Shown here in pieces: positions 24,128 through 37,146 of a DNA stretch of 64,000 bases. How positions within the stretch are numbered: position 1 is the first letter of the stretch; every line of letters starts with the position of its first letter. This stretch comes from Sycobia sp. Sy_11. Its lineage: Eukaryota; Arthropoda; Insecta; Hymenoptera; Epichrysomallidae. Location of the stretch: the NCBI GenBank assembly GCA_018907035.1, contig JACCIC010000004.1:7028001-7092000 (forward strand), read 5' to 3'. The notes below the pieces were generated by a model that did no database searches, had not been told where the DNA came from, and saw only the letters and a program-made list of their open reading frames with translations. The position numbers and the translations under genes are program-made.

Positions 24128-27001
24128 TTATTGATTCATGAATTGAGCCATGGGATCTTCCTCTCTCATACGTTTCATCTGATATGCTTCCTTTTCTTCT
24201 TCTGTAAGTTCTTTTACAGCAAACATACTATTATATGGTCGTTTCCTTTCATCTAGTTTCAATAACCTTTCTGCTTCTTTTTGACTTTCTTCTTCTTTTT
24301 TGAGAGCTTCTTTTAATTTATTATCATTCTTGATTTCTTTTTTCTTATTTAACCTTTTTTCTTTCTGTCTCCTTTTTTTATCCCTTCTTTTTTCCTTTTT
24401 ATTTTTTCGCTCAGTTTTTCTTCTATCTTCTTCAGATGACTCACTTGAAGAGCTACTTGAAGACTCATTATCTGATGTATTATTTTCGGTACCTGTAGCT
24501 GTTTCATGTGCTTCATCTTTGTTATCAATTTCTTCGTTTCTTGCTTCCTTTTCTTCAAGAAATGCCACTCTGCTAAATTCTTCTGCATCACTTATAGCTC
24601 GTTTACCAGCTTCACCACAACAATAGGAATTCTTTATAAAAGAATGGCAACATTTATAGCCCCATTGGCCTGCATTCCAGTAGGAGCCAAAAACTGATGT
24701 ATGATTGTTTACATAAACATCTTCTTCATATCTAGATCTAATGACTTGCTTTTCTTGACCTTTGATAATCTAAAAATTTGAAATATTCGCAACTCATAAT
24801 CTTATCATATAAAATATAAAATAAACATTTATTAATAGCATGTTAATATCAATTTATTACTTACATTTCCTGTACGTGAATATTCTATATATTCTTCAGT
24901 TTGTGCTAATAAAAGAGCAGGGGGTGGAGCATTTAAATGTTCATCACCACCATATTTTTCAATCACAGTCCCACGGGCTTCATTTTTTAATTCTTCGCGT
25001 TTTTTATCAAATTCTTTCTTTAAAAGTTCTACTTTTGTAGGCTCTGCCAACAGATGTACAGTAACACCTTTTTCATGCGCATCCCAGGCAAATAGTTGGG
25101 CATTTGCATGTTCTCGAGTATCTCCCGAAAAACGAACAGAATTTTCACCTCTGTAGTCAACTCTAGAAAATTAAATATATTTTAATAAGTTAATAAAATA
25201 ATAATTTTATAATAAATACAATTGTATTTTAATTTTATAAACATTTAGTAAAATAGTGATATTCTGTCATAAGCTATTATATTCAATTATCGTCTATTAT
25301 AATCTATTATAATCTAATTTTTTTTAACTACATAAATAATATTAAAACTAAAAAAATTGATTAAAAGAGAAGGTAACAGAATATAAGATTGAACAATTAC
25401 TTTATATGTATAAATTTTTCACTCTTCATTATACTTTTTTGTAAATAAAAAACATTTTCACTGCTACTGTATCTGTTTATTTTTAAGAATATTTTACTAA
25501 AATGAAAATATACCATAAATAATAACTTACTCTCTTTCTGTGCCAGCATACGGATTGTCACGCATAGATCGGGTTTTTGGATCATAGTACGCTGAATTTG
25601 GATCTAGATTTCTTAAATATTTAGCTGTATCTTCCCTAATTCTTAAATTTCTAACAGTAATACGTTGTTTACTGTCCACTTTTGTTCCAGGCATGTCTAC
25701 TTCATCAACATATTTATCTTCATCTGCATCTGAATCTTGCTCATCTTCCTCTTCTTCTTGTTTTGAATTTAATTTTTCAGCTCTTAATTGTTTTTTTGCT
25801 TCTTCAACCTTCTGATATTCTTCTACAATAGCTCTATGCTCCGATGGATCATAACCTGCCCACCTATTTTAGATGTTTTTAAATATTTTTAAAAACAATA
25901 TTAAATAATATTAAAAATAGTTATTTTTTCAGCTAGAAAAGGCATCCGTTTTATTATTATTGTTAAACACCAGACTTTACTTGCAGAGTATGGTTCGAAT
26001 TCGATTTCCATCACCTGAATTTTTTGGATGCACACAAAATAGTGTCTACCAAATGTTCCACTAGTGGTAATCGAACTCGATATATGTATATATATCTAAT
26101 TAAAAGGCCTATTTAGTTTATTGAAATAATAATAAATAAGTAAATGAATAATTTTAATAAGTTTTTTTAAGAATAAAAAAGTATTTAAAATATTATAGTC
26201 TACCTATCTCGTTTGCCATCATAATCAAGAGATAAATTTGGCTGTACAAATTCATCTGGTGCAATATTAGTATTTGTAAATTTTGCCAACGTTTTTCGTG
26301 GTCTTTCAAAACAATCTTTTTTTTGATGCCCCATAGCACCACAGTTTTCACATGCACCTTTCCTCCACTTTGTTGCAACTTTGTTGGTGTGACCTCTATT
26401 ATACCACTCATTTAATTGGCTATACTCTTTTTGTTTTTCTGGTTGTGGCCTTTGATGTTTTAAAGTTGGTCCCTGTTGAAATATATAAATAAAAATTAAT
26501 TGATTAATATAGTAAAATAATGAATTTACATATTTATAAGATGAAACGAATTATTTTATGATCAATTTAAATTTAAAACGCTTACAATCTTTATTAATTA
26601 GATTCTAATTCTTCTAAAATTGAACGAAATTTTTTTTTATTGATTTATACTAACATGTAATACATTAATAAAAAGACTATATAAACGTTAATATTAATCA
26701 GATTACATTCAAATTGATACTCTTAAATTATATACATTAAATTCTATCCTTAGAAATGATAAATATTACTTACATGAGCTCCAAAATACCATGGTGTTGA
26801 GCTTATGTATTGTGGAATGTGAGGATTAATATCCTTTCCTTCTTCATCAACAGCAGCTGGTGCAGTACCCGCTTTTCTAGCCTCTTCAAGTTCCTTGGCT
26901 TTACGCCAATCTTCTCTGCTCTTTTTTCTTGGTTCATCCTCAAAAGTGCTAGCATTTTTTAATATTTCAGATACAGGAGCATTCCTCAATGGATTAGCCA
27001 T
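24128..27001 (-). CDS. Slu7: Pre-mRNA-splicing factor SLU7, five exons
   Basis: SLU7 is a nuclear second-step splicing factor that helps choose the 3' splice site. Minus-strand exons are 27001-26774, 26472-26204, 25863-25531, 25162-24865 and 24769-24128. All are GT-AG and in frame, giving 589 aa, close to human SLU7 (586 aa). Exon 1 has the conserved N terminus ([17 protein letters not shown]). Exon 2 has the CCHC zinc knuckle [14 protein letters not shown] (117-130), followed by ERPRK and [17 protein letters not shown]. Exon 3 is acidic, then has the conserved [16 protein letters not shown]. Exon 5 carries a Ser/Glu run and a long Lys/Arg/Glu charged segment, likely coiled or nuclear-localising, and ends DPMAQFMNQ. 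At the last junction only the acceptor at 25,162 keeps the frame open. No domain is missing. Confidence 0.95.
25930..26110 (-). repeat. Possible SINE-like insert in SLU7 intron 2
   Basis: This part of the intron contains two B-box-like motifs in opposite orientations: GGTTCGAATTCGATTTCC on the plus strand and TCGAGTTCGATTACCACT on the minus strand. An (ATT)n-type run lies nearby. No convincing A box is present. It may be a decayed tRNA-derived element of a different family from the one at 13,941. Confidence 0.3.
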
Positions 27002-28606
27002 TATATTAGGCTAAGTCTTAAAAATTCACTATTGGTATCTACTTAAACGTAGATAATAATATTTTGATCTTTACTTAAGAATGTGACTGAAATTCACTTT
27101 ATTGGAAGTTCTACATTATAAATTTGTTTTGGGTATATAATCACCGAATATAGATATTTAAGATAGAAGATTCAGTTCTGTATTAATTAGCTGGTATTGT
27201 CAAAGAAAACATTTACCGCACGTACGAAGGCGCCTCTAAATGAAAACAAAAATGGTCGACAAGAGAATATTGGCAAATTAAAGATAATATGCGATACTAG
27301 CGGTGGAGAGGAGAACTAAAAAAATAGCAACCATGGGCGTTACAGAACTACATGAAAGCATTGTTTAGATTAGTAAAAATTCGATGTTCATTAAAAATTT
27401 CTTGGGAAAAACTGCAAATTACTGAAATACATCAAAGTGAAGCGTAAGAAGTATTTTAGTAAAGTTAAGACTGTAAAAAATCATTTTAGAGTTCCTTCCA
27501 TACAGCCGAAAGGGTTTTACAAGGGGAGATTGTTGTAAAGAACTTCACTTTTTATAGAAATATTAGTACTAATGTAAGTTTTTCTTGTATACCTAAACCA
27601 GAAGTTGCTAAAATTTATTTTATAATATTGAAATAATGATCAATTATAAAAAGTGGAACAAAATAATAAAAATTAATTGGATAAGAAAATAATCGTTTAC
27701 GGCTGTAATGATAGTTATGTTTCTAAACATTATACATGTATAACAGTTATTTAGAAAAATAAATCTATTTTAAAATTATGTTTATTTAATTTATGTTTTG
27801 ATTCTATTATGTGTTTAATTAAAATGTCAATACAACAATTATAATACATTTATTCAATGTTTCAAAATACTATGGTATTATATAATATAGTACAACATTT
27901 AAATAAATATGTTAAGTATAAATACTTAATCTGAATTAAAAAATCTAGTTTACTGCATATATACTCTGTACTATCGTAACGCTCACGATTGCCATTTTTG
28001 CTTCGATGTAATGGTGCCGTCGTAAATGCGGTGTACGCTGTCTTTAACGATAAAAACTAACAACCTCTCTTCCGAACAGTAGCACTATTTAAAAAATAGC
28101 TGAAGAAAGAACTTATATTTTTATTAAAAAAAATAAGTTGTACTTAAATATATTTACTAAAATGCTGTAATATATTTCATAATGATATAGCGTATGAAAA
28201 CAAAATAGATTTGATATAATTGTTTGTTTTATATTTAATTAACACACAATGTAATATAAAGTTAGAGTTAAGTAAAGATAAGTTTTGACATAGATTTATT
28301 TTTCTTACTGATTTTAATCCATTAAATTTGTTTAAAAACTATTATTATATCAACTATAAATGAATGTTTTTTTTCAAATTTAACTTATATTATTTTGATC
28401 CATTTATAGGAGTGTTGTTTGTTTCAATATTATAAAATAAATTTAATCTTAGAATTTTCACAGCTTCAGGTTCAACGATACAATGAAAACTTATTAGTAT
28501 TAACACATCTACGAAAAGAAGTTCTTTACAAAGTCACTTTCAGAAAAATTCTATGATTCATCTTTAGACTCATAAATATTTGACGTACGTCTACAGCATT
28601 AACATA
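27002..28606. other. SLU7 upstream region, no gene recognised
   Basis: It should hold the SLU7 promoter next to 27,002. The remainder is A+T-rich spacer without supported coding sequence. Confidence 0.5.
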
Positions 28607-29755
28607 ACACGTCGTTCAATAAGTCCCGAGACTAACAACGAAAACAACATTTTTTGTCTTCAAAGATCATTTTTATTCATCAATATCATCTCCTTTTAGA
28701 GTGATAAATCGTTCCTCGTTCAAAACAAATTTTCTTCCCTGGAGCATTTTTTTTGAGATCATCAAAGAGCCCGCAGTCGCTGGGTTTTAAATCTGGTGAA
28801 TACGGGGGGTGGGCAGCAAATCAAAGCGCAACTCGTTCAATTTTGCCATTGTTTTCTTGGACTTGTGGCATGGTGCGTTGTCTTGGTGGAAATGGTGCTG
28901 CGATCTCCTCCTTAAAACATACCAACAAGTAAATATAATAATCACTGTTGATTCATTTAGCTTTTTCCTGGTAGTCAATGAAAATCACGCCAGGTGTATC
29001 CCAAAAAACAGACGTCATGGCTTTGTCAGCAGACTATTGCTATTTTGGACGCTTTAACCAGCCATGCGCCACTCAGATGATTATGGATTCGCCTCCGGAG
29101 TGAAATGATGTATCCATGTTTTATCCATGGTCACGTATCGACGCAGGAAATCCTTTTTATTGCGAGTAAATAGCGATAAACAGCTCTCTCAATGGTCGAC
29201 TCGTTGCTGGTTTTGTTCTACTGAAAGCAATCGCGGCTCCCATTTGGAAGAAACCTCTTTTATGCTCAATTTTTCATGGACTGTAAATACGCTTTTAGAT
29301 GATATCTGTGTCATTTTTGCAATCTTACGAACCTTTACTTTGCGATATTTCATGACAATTTCTAACATTTCACTCACACTTTCTAGTGTAACGGCTTTCA
29401 ATGGCCTACACAAACATTCTGCATCGTTTGTGCACGTTTAAATTCAACATACCACCGATTAATCATTGGTTTGGATGAAGAGGAGTCCGGGTAATGTTTT
29501 TTAAGCCATTGCTGGGCTTTTACGGTGTTTTTACCCATGAAAAAACAATGTTTTATGAACACGCGAAACTCGGTTTTTTCGATTTTGCAAACAAATTACA
29601 AAGTGACTTTACTCTAACCTCGATAACTCTGCTGTTTGTGGTTGTGTGAAATTGTTACACGTTTCATGTAAAGGTTCGTACTCTAGGGAACGTGGTCAGT
29701 TTGGTACTACTAGTACCATCTCTGGGTTAGTCTTTGGACTTATTGAACGACTTGC
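28607..29755 (-). mobile_element. Mariner element with intact inverted repeats, broken transposase
   Basis: The ends share GTCGTTCAATAAGTCC as inverted repeats (28,611 and the complement at 29,751) and are flanked by TA target duplications (28,605-28,606 and 29,756-29,757). The element is 1,149 bp. The minus strand reads as mariner transposase in pieces: N-terminal HTH (KHCFFMGKNTVKAQQWLKKH), VKVRKIAKMTQISSKSVF, EPRLLSVEQNQQRVDH, first aspartate in TMDKTWIHHFTPE, and second in HFHQDNAPCHKSKKTMAKLN. The third region is frameshifted. It is a few hundred bp shorter than a full mariner (about 1.3 kb) and inactive. Confidence 0.9.
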
Positions 29756-30340
29756 TAGCACTGATCAGACTAAAGACAAATAAAAAGTTAGAAAGGACAG
29801 GGTGCGAGATAAATCAAAATTCAACTCGGAGGTTCAACTAAGGATTTTCCCGACGTTAACGAAATACTGTAGGACAGCTCACTTACGATTAAATACCTTA
29901 AATTAAATAATTAACTGGAATTTCGAATTCAACGTTATTCGTATTAAAAACTTATAATTCATCACATTTGAAATCACGATTTCGAAAAAAAGAGTTCGCA
30001 CTGCCACTAACGCTGGTTATTGGAGAAAGAGAGAGAGAGAAAGTATACAGAGCTCATTAATTTCATACAACCTTTGCGAGGACATGCTTCCGCCATCTGA
30101 ATCCATAATCGGAGGGAGAGAAAGAGAAGAAAGCACGAGAATAGACATTGCGCATCCCCGGCACCATTACTCTTCGATGCATAGAAGAAAGCATGCATTG
30201 CGTCAGGTAAGACAGAGAGAAAGAGCGTGCTCATCGTGCGATCGCGCTAGTCGCTTCAAGCACTCTCCAGTTAATTGATTGTCCGATCAGCGATAAGTTA
30301 GACCGGTTCAGCCCTCTATCCCGAGCTGAACAGTTCCACC
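29756..30340 (+). promoter_or_regulatory. Probable promoter and 5' UTR of the gene starting at 30,341
   Basis: G+C is raised and there are GA-rich tracts (GGAGAAAGAGAGAGAGAGAA, near 30,015) of the kind bound by GAGA-type factors. The run leads directly to a perfect Kozak start at 30,341. A GTAAGA-type donor lies near 30,206, so a first non-coding exon may end there. This is inference from composition and position. Confidence 0.4.
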
Positions 30341-30389
30341 ATGGATCCTCTGCTTTCCAGAAAAGCGGAGACGAGGCCACCACCGCCTT
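30341..30389 (+). CDS. Orphan first coding exon, gene unknown
   Basis: The start codon sits in an ideal Kozak context (TTCCACCATGG). It opens 16 codons, MDPLLSRKAETRPPPP, plus one base, then a strong donor (CTT|GTAAGT). The next exon must start in phase 1. I could not find it. Splicing to the exon near 35,633 gives either an immediate stop or a different frame from the signal-peptide protein. The rest of the gene may be very short exons missed here, or lie beyond a long intron. I do not recognise the sequence. Confidence 0.45.
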
Positions 30390-31035
30390 GTAAGTTCATT
30401 TTTAAAATTTAATTCTCACGCTCGCTCAACCTGCCAGAGCTCGAGATGAAATTTTCGTCTTTCAACCCCTCAGGTTTGGGATTCCGGCTTTCTGGTAATA
30501 AATTAAATTAACTTTTATTTGAAATAGAAAAGGAATAAAAATTTATTCGAAAAAATATAATAAGAAAAAACTATAAAATATAAATGTAATATAAAAAAAT
30601 ATAACAATAATATAACAATAAAATTGTAATAAATTTAAAAATTAATTAACTATTTGGACTTCGAATTCTAAGTTTATTTTGCGCGGGCCAAATATGCGTT
30701 GAGATTCGCTAGATGCTATCACGCAGATACCAAATTTAGCAGCCATGTCGCAAAATTTTAATTCGGGAGAGAGTACTCCCCACTTCATGGCTGTACCCCC
30801 AAACACTCCGTGCTACTCCAGGTCTTTGTGGTACATGAAATCCAACGATATTTATCTCTTACGGTGCCACGCCGCGCTGTCTTTATGGCTTGCAAAATCT
30901 GCATCAGCTTTCCCTTCACCGCGCCATGCCTATTCGCAGCTCGTGGTTTGCGCCGCTTGAAAGACGCGTTTGATATTATACTATGAATAAATATAATATA
31001 ATAGATTTAATAATACGTTTATATAATAATTTTAA
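30390..31035. other. No further exon recognised
   Basis: A+T-rich sequence plus a short G+C-richer block (30,670-30,960) with a 71-codon plus-strand frame that looks random. The 3' tail of the LINE relic probably begins near 31,035. Confidence 0.4.
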
Positions 31036-32850
31036 TTAATTTTCGTGCGAGTAAATGTACTTGTCACAAAATATTCCAGTCGTAATGCTGGCCCCAATCT
31101 CTTCTGCATCTAAGGTGGCAGTACTCAGATGCCGCAATCTTCCTTTCATTACGGCGGGACAATAATATAGAAGATGTTCAGGCATTTCTTCTTCTATGTG
31201 ACAAAAACGATAAGATGGGTCCCTCATGAGGTTCACCCTGTGCATGCAGGTATTCAGCTTGCTGTGACCCGTAAGAATCTTGACCAACTGCTTGGCCTTT
31301 ATTCTGCTCAAGCAAGGGATAACCTTGGTCTAGTCCTTTGCGGTTTCCGTGGATATGAAGGTATTAACCTGCCTGCATGTTCAGGTTTTTGCCCCATGGT
31401 AGATTATCCTCTTGTGCTACCCATCTATCTATGTTTGTTCTACCGATAGTGTTGCAGATTGCTATAACCGGTTATATATCCTATTTTGGTTTTCAGTTAG
31501 GTAAGGACATCTGTTACACCATTCGCTTTTATCCTTTGATAACCCGTGATCTACGTCAGCATGATCTTCCCCTTTTTAACTAAACTGTTTAAGGCTAGAT
31601 AACAGGTCCAAACCACCTTAAATTTTATTATAAAGCTCTGAATAGCTGGTCTGAATAGTGCGCTCTTGCCGTATGAGCAAATGCAAATGCGAGTTCGAAG
31701 GACCACTTCAGCGGCCGTCTCTGCTCCCCGCAATATAGCCATCAACTCCGCCTGAAACACGGTGAAGTAACGTCTCAAAGGGACGATTAAATCCATGCGG
31801 TTATACGATAAACTCAATGCAGCTTCCATGTATGTATACTTGCTTTTCCATTCTGTGTGCTTAGAATCACGCACTCAGATGGACTCTTCCTCATTGGGTA
31901 TCCCCAAAGAGTACGTTATCAGGGAGTGGCCAGAGAGCATCTCTGTATCATTGCACTTTCCGTACGTTGATCCTATTGGCTATTGAGCTACAGCAGAGCG
32001 TTATGTCAATGACTTGTTCTCTTAGTTTGTTAAGGTAAGTGAGGGTACCACCTATATTAAGTATCTCCTGGTCTGTGCCTGCCAGATAGTACTCCAGTAC
32101 CTTAATTCCCCTTGTGTTCGTATCAGTTCTTCCTCAAACTCTATGATGTCAATTCGCATCATACTTGGAATTAGTGGAAGATTGATTATCAGCATGATCA
32201 GTCGTTCTGCTAGTCACGTCTTCGTCTGCGATGCTTTGATCGTCAAAGCAAAGGATTAGTATTTGGTGGTCCGAATTCAATTTTGTTCGTAGCTGATTGA
32301 TACAAACACGGCTGTGATGATTTACATATTCTTTGTTTACAAACAAATTGTAGACCACCATCGTAGATTAGTACCACTATTTGGGAGCATAAATAAAGAC
32401 GTAAATTAATATAAAAATTAAAATATGTGATTGATAGGTTAAATTTACTTTACCATAGGAACAGCGCTTATTGTCTCTGCATTTCTAATTTCTTCATATT
32501 CTATTAACCTGCGAATTTAAATTTGGTGACGCATTGAATTAACACATATAAGAATACGAATAAATATGAGTTGAACTCTTTTTTGTGTCTGAGGCCTATC
32601 TGTTCATTGACGATTTTTTCAGGCAGCTCCATTCGGACGATTCTGTGATATAAAGTTATTCCATATGTTGACTTCAAACACAGACCTCAGAACAATCACA
32701 GCACTTAGCCTTTTTCTTTTAGTCTCATTGCATAAACCAAATAGCAGTCTCGCAGATACTCGCTCAAAGTATGAAATACATCATATGGTACCCTGAAGCT
32801 CCGCTCCATAGTCGATAAAATATTAACTCTTTTAATAGTATTGAAGGTAT
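31036..32850 (-). mobile_element. Non-LTR retrotransposon relic, RT/RNase H/C-terminal part
   Basis: On the minus strand from right to left: an R1/jockey-type reverse transcriptase scrap (SFRVPYDVFHTLSEYLRDC, about 32,800), then an RNase H-like segment (FTVFQAELMAILRGAETAAE, 31,874-31,551). Last comes the C-terminal CCHC-type region: HSKLNTCMHRVNLMRDPSYR, CHIEEEMPEHLLYYCPAV (31,311-31,036). These are the usual order and motifs of LINE ORF2 C termini. Frames are broken and a SINE interrupts it. It is on the same strand as the endonuclease relic at 18-19.8 kb, but I cannot tell whether it is the same family. Confidence 0.7.
32195..32412 (+). mobile_element. tRNA-derived SINE, copy 3
   Basis: It is a plus-strand copy. 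The A-box-like ATGCTTTGATCGTCAAAGC and the B-box-like GGTCCGAATTCAATTTTG are followed by the family tail: CTTTGTTTACAAACAAATTG, then GGGAGCATAAATAAAGACG, ending in A-rich sequence. It lies inside the LINE relic and so probably inserted after it. Confidence 0.6.
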
Positions 32851-35196
32851 TCCGTTAGGAATCACCAAGACAAGATAAATAGATAATTCCAACAAGAGAT
32901 CTTCAATTCCTTTATCGCGTTTATAACTGCAAGAATTGCATCTACTTTAGCTCGGTTCCTTTAGAATTCGTATTTTCTATCCGTATTATCACTGGTAGCT
33001 TTCACGACCTCTTGAAAACGTAACTTTGTCAGTCTCTACATGAGTTTTACAACAGTATTAAGAATTTGGAAAGGTCGACATGACGAGAATACCTTCCTTG
33101 AACATTTATTCATATTGATAATATAGCCACGATACTATATACACTCTATATCCATTTTATATTTCAGAGAAAATATACTATATATCCATGATTGTGCTGA
33201 GGATACAGCAAGAATTACTGCCTCCCTCAGGTCTCTTCGCTTAGTTTACAATCTCTCTGCTCATTCCCGGTTTTTCTACTCGTGTTCTTTATTATATATA
33301 ATTATTAGCTTATTTATTTTTCAGCAAGAGCCTATGTTATCAGACATCCCGATTGTAACATGTAGTCTTTAAACAGCAATTTTACATTGACCAATGATGT
33401 ATTTCTACCACTGTTTTTAACACTTTCCCTAGGTATCCGCCGGGTTCTGGAGCATCTTATTTCACATGGTCATCATTGCCCTGAGGCGCTTCTATTTGTT
33501 AAACATCTATTTCTTCTACTTGTAACGAATGGTTTAGCATTTTCTATAGAGTACTGGGTTCTCTGATGTAGACGTTTCCGTGTGCTCCCAATTTTTCAGC
33601 AATCATAAAATAGCCCAAACCACGGTATTATAGAAGGGCTTGGGAAATGGAGAGATTCAGGATAGGTAACTGCAATTTATGATCACTCAGCTTTTTCATT
33701 ACCATATTTATAATATTTTCAATACATAAAACAAAAAACTAAAAATAAGCAGCGAAAATTCTGAATCAGTTTTGAATATCACCTGATATCAAATCTGTGG
33801 ATTGAATAAAAATGACAGCGCGCCAGATCGCCATAACAGATCACTTAGCTATATTGACAAGAAATACTATCAATAGTAGTGAAAAAGTTAAAGAGAATGA
33901 ATGTGGTCAAGAATGCTCGTCACTAGCTACATGAGCAGCTGCAAAGACTAAGTTGCAAGAACAATTTCTCAAAATAAGTAGCATCCTGAATAAAACGATG
34001 AAGAGAGCGAGCATACAAAACAACGTAGGTAAAACTCTATAAAATGGTGTGAGTGAAATAATTGAATATGTAGAAGTCAAACAGTGTAAATGAGAAAAAA
34101 TAAATTTGTTCCACAAAGGGAAATGTATAACAACAATTGCAAATAGAAGAAGCAAATTGCGTCAGAACTAAAGACAGATCGATTTACCACATTCCTCAAT
34201 AAGGCTTCTATAAAACAAAGATTGATCAAAACGGAAAAAGTAGAAAAAAATAAAATAAAAAATATTAATATGAAACAGAGGATATAAATACAAGAATTAA
34301 CCTAATAGTTTGTGATAAAGTCATAAAATCGGTAATCTATCCAAAATCGGAAAGGAACGAATGTGTATCACTATCCAAAGAGTGCTGCTCAGGCTGAAAT
34401 TATATGCATAGTAGTTTCGGACTGGTGTTGGAGACTAGAAGATATTTTTTTAGTATACAGGGATTATTCTTATAGCGAAAGAGCATCCATTAGAAATGCT
34501 TAAAATGTATGTAGACTTTAAAAAAAAAAATCATATGATAAAATTAAAAATTTATTTACGATGACAAAATTTAACTCATTAAATATTATAAGTTTTCTAA
34601 ATTTATACTAATATGTTATTTTACACATTTTTTATTTAGTATTTATTTATATCATTTAATTCGAATTCAGTTTTTTAGCTCTATTATTCTAGTATGTTTT
34701 TACAAATGTTTTTAAAAAAAATTTTTTATATAAATTTCTCAGTCACCATTTTTTATTATAAATCTTATATTTACTTTATAGTAAAAAAGGTAATTTATTA
34801 GCTTTTAATAAACTTTGAATATATTTGTTTATTATATCTTTGAAATAGCAATTCATCTAAATTAGAAAAGACGTTTGTGCGTTTAATTTTAAGATTTAAT
34901 AAACCTTTTTCTTTTACACAAGTAAGTTTCTTTCCATTTTTGCTCTCTATATCCATCACTTTATTTTTTTAGAAAATTTAATTTCTTACATAACGTTAAG
35001 TGTAATTATTGTTACAGGGTTGTTAAATCTTTATACCAGATTCTGTCGCTTATTTTAAAATCATATAAAATGCATTAGTCAGATTTTGATTATTTTTAGT
35101 ACCTGATAGTATGGATATATGCAAAGAAAAGATTTAATTGTTTTACCAGTGAGAAACTAGTCTAGTTTCTTACCAGTATAAAAATGTCTAACTGTG

Positions 35197-35256
<60 letters not shown>

Positions 35257-35632
35257 TATAAAATTACAAAATCCAGTGTAATGTTAAAAACGTTGCGTCA
35301 TGATAGAGGATCAGCTAATTTATTGCCGCTTATTGAACACATATTTACTTCTTCTTTATTTATCACCTCACTGTGAAAGCCGTTACAATTTACCGTGCCA
35401 ATTATCGACCTATCGAAATAGGTTGGACAGTTAAGCAAGTCTATATAGATGAGTCGAACTTCCTCTGTTTGAACACATTTGCCTTAATCTGCTTTCAGTA
35501 AAAGCACGAAAATCAGGCTTTCCATCAATAATCCTCAAAATAATTATTTTCAGTTTGAAAAAATGGTAAACTGTTGAGTTATACTTCATCTCTTGTTCCA
35601 TTGCCATAAACGTCTTTATACAACTACAAGAG
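32851..35632. other. Repeat-rich spacer
   Basis: It contains scattered broken open frames, probably more LINE debris to about 33,500. A plus-strand frame from 33,812 (MTARQIAITDHLAIL) has charged, helical-looking content reminiscent of a retroelement ORF1, too decayed to assign. There is a TA microsatellite at 35,199. The promoter of the gene at 35,633 should be at the right end. Confidence 0.4.
35199..35256. repeat. (TA)n microsatellite
   Basis: A pure TA dinucleotide run of about 58 bp. Confidence 0.95.
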
Positions 35633-37059
35633 ATGAAGAGACTACTGTGTCCGCTACTTATTTATTGCCAGCTTTTTACCATCACTATCGTGTTTGCTTA
35701 CTCCAGAGTGTCGAAGAATGGGGAGGCGCGATCTGCTACCGGCTCCGAGGGTGTTGCTTTTACCGTACCGTCAATTTACATTGTCACCCCTAGAACCATT
35801 GATCTCAAACCTGGGGAAGCCATAGATCATCCATCGACTCCCAAGTAAGAATAAAAATAATTGAAAAGAAACATATAATGATATTAGCGAGTATTTTATT
35901 TTGAAATCGAGATGGTTTGTTTTGTCGCTCATATGCACAAAATACGTACAATTTGTTATCACTTTTAAAGTCTTTAAAAATTAAAGAAAGTCTTTAAAAA
36001 TTATTTTAAAGATATTTAAGAACATTTAAGAATTCTTTAAAAGTTTTATGACGGGTGTAAAATCGAATGATTATATGATATTTATAGTTCTTAAAGGTAT
36101 AAATAAAGATTTTTATATGTACAGATATTTGTCTTTTCCAACTTTTCGAATTTCTTAATTAATATAAACCTCTTGTCAAAGCAATAAAATATATAAAAAC
36201 AATTTACAATTCTTTGAAACACTATATATTAAAATAATTAAACCTTGTGCGAATTAGGACAGAAATATAATTCTGTATTGCAATTGAAAGATTATAGTTG
36301 AATGTGACAACAAGCGTATAGTCAAGATAAGAATGTGTTTCAAAGTATTCAAACTTTCTTCGCGTGATGCGTATACTATTTCATATTCTATGAAGTTAAA
36401 AATTCCGACTTTCATATCTGTTTCTATCTTTATTAAGAAATAAAATAGCATATTAATCAGCACAGGACGAAAATGGAACATTTCTACGTGCGTGCATTTT
36501 ACCGGCTGAGGACGAGATCGATAAGCATCTGTTTCGAAGTATTCAAACCTCGTTACTTGGTGTATATAAATTTTTTTACATATCGAGCTCAATTTTCGAA
36601 CTATTGCTGCGTCTGCTGCTATCTTCACGAATAAAGAAAACTGTTATTTTCGTTCCACTTGTTCTAACCGTAGTACATGGACTGACACCAACATTTTTTT
36701 ATCCCAAAAATTTTTTTTCTCGTTTCTAATGACGAGTGATGTCTAAGAATTTGTTGCAGATGAATAAAAAAAATATTATTTTTATATTGAATTTTGGTTC
36801 ATTCTCAAGACTAAAATAGAATATCGATTTCAATAACTGATCTTTTACATGTTAATAAAATATACAGTAAGTAATGATGATTAAATACAATTTTTCATTA
36901 TTATGTACAATATCAATATGTATGTAAATCATATATGTAAGTATAGCAACTTAAAGATTGAATCAAATATATAATATCCGAAAACTTATAAGGATAACAC
37001 CCAATTTTTTGCATTTTTTGCACGCGCACACACATCCACACACGCACAGTAACAAATAC

Positions 37060-37146
<87 letters not shown>

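Noticed and set aside
24300..24697. Plus-strand frames rich in Leu, Phe and Ser
   Set aside because: They are antisense shadows of the Lys/Glu-rich last exon of SLU7.
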